Notes under the pieces: generated by a model
What the model was told of the DNA's origin: nothing
Database searches by the model: none
Seen by the model: only the letters and a program-made list of their open reading frames with translations
Program-made: the position numbers and the translations under genes
Shown here: piece after piece, positions 32,154 through 32,477 of the stretch
Layout of the letters: each line of letters starts with the position of its first letter
Position numbering within the stretch: the stretch's first letter is position 1
Source of the DNA: TMED23 sp964639965
GTDB lineage: Bacteria; Pseudomonadota; Alphaproteobacteria; Rhodospirillales; UBA2165
Direction: 5' to 3'
DNA: 32,477 nt
NCBI GenBank assembly: GCA_964639965.1
Contig: CAZXGI010000026.1
Location: 1 to 32,477 of the forward strand

Positions 32154-32477
32154 TTAACGAAATAGATCTACGCCCTGGCGAGCTAGTTCATCTGCGCGTT
32201 CGTTTTCTGGGTGCCCTGCATGCCCCTTTACCCACTTCCATGTAATATTATGTTCTTGGTTTAAAGTATCTAGTTCTCTCCATAAATCGTGGTTAGTTCG
32301 CAACTTGCCACCTTTCATTTTATAGTCTCTGGCTTTCCAGCTTTCGAGCCACTCTGTCATACCTTTTTGGACATAAGTGCTATCAGTGTAAACTATTATA
32401 ACTGAGGGTTTCTTCAGTGCTTTTAGACCTTTAATAACGGCGAGGGCTTCCATTCTGTTATTGGTAGTATTTTCTTC
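32154..32477 (-). CDS. rnhA: Ribonuclease HI, C-terminal part (5' end outside window)
   Basis: Open at the right edge: the frame reads EENTTNNRMEALAVIKGL before the internal Met at 32453, so the 99-residue ATG form is not the true start. The TTNNRMEL-like segment with catalytic Glu, YTDSTYV with catalytic Asp, LRTNHDLW, WKWVKGHAGHPENERAD (His loop and last catalytic Asp) and the ARQG ending are typical of RNase HI, which removes RNA from RNA/DNA hybrids. The first catalytic Asp would lie beyond the edge. It converges with trmJ. Confidence 0.95.
   Translation of the reverse strand, partial: EENTTNNRMEALAVIKGLKALKKPSVIIVYTDSTYVQKGMTEWLESWKARDYKMKGGKLRTNHDLWRELDTLNQEHNITWKWVKGHAGHPENERADELARQGVDLFR

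Overview
The window looks like chromosomal DNA from an AT-rich Gram-negative bacterium, most likely a marine-type alphaproteobacterium. This is inferred from gene content: a plant-type (class II) DAHP synthase, glutamine-dependent NAD synthetase and cysS near each other, a cimA-trmJ pair facing rnhA, a TIGR02281-type membrane aspartic protease, a DUF2784 protein and glutathione reductase. No rRNA, tRNA, insertion sequence, phage gene or CRISPR array was seen.

Layout. (1) 1-5225 is accessory: the tail of a membrane protein, a small DUF3764-like protein, a DUF123/GIY-YIG protein divergent from a very AT-rich membrane metallophosphoesterase, an IsdG-like monooxygenase with an intact Asn-Trp-His triad, a methyltransferase-like protein, and a large multi-span membrane protein. 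(2) 5365-11093 is a nucleotide-sugar locus. A tightly packed minus-strand operon (rmlA, GtrB/ArnC-like glycosyltransferase, Gfo/Idh/MocA oxidoreductase, DegT-type aminotransferase, single-repeat NDP-hexose 2,3-dehydratase) runs head-on into rmlB. Together these genes could convert glucose-1-phosphate to a dTDP-linked 2,6-dideoxy amino sugar and load it on a lipid carrier; the membrane protein at 3654-5225 is a candidate GT-C transferase. (3) 11590-13373 holds a ProXp-type tRNA-editing protein, a DUF2784 protein and a second methyltransferase. (4) 13404-17739 is catabolic in character: an amidase divergent from a GMC oxidoreductase and a Rieske oxygenase. (5) 17994-21049 is a thiol/redox neighbourhood: a tiny secreted polyglutamate-tailed peptide, an exported rhodanese, an exported thioredoxin-like protein and glutathione reductase. 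(6) 21114-32477 is mostly housekeeping: a quinone-oxidoreductase-like MDR, class II DAHP synthase, nadE, cysS, an MFS transporter, an aspartic protease with a small partner, cimA, trmJ and the truncated 3' part of rnhA.

The most unusual content is the deoxy-amino-sugar locus, which resembles antibiotic-sugar pathways but sits beside a lipid-carrier glycosyltransferase. Its dehydratase has one homology unit, whereas characterised enzymes such as EvaA have two. The second most unusual item is the secreted peptide with an acidic tail ending in cysteine. Neither can be called a new system from sequence alone.
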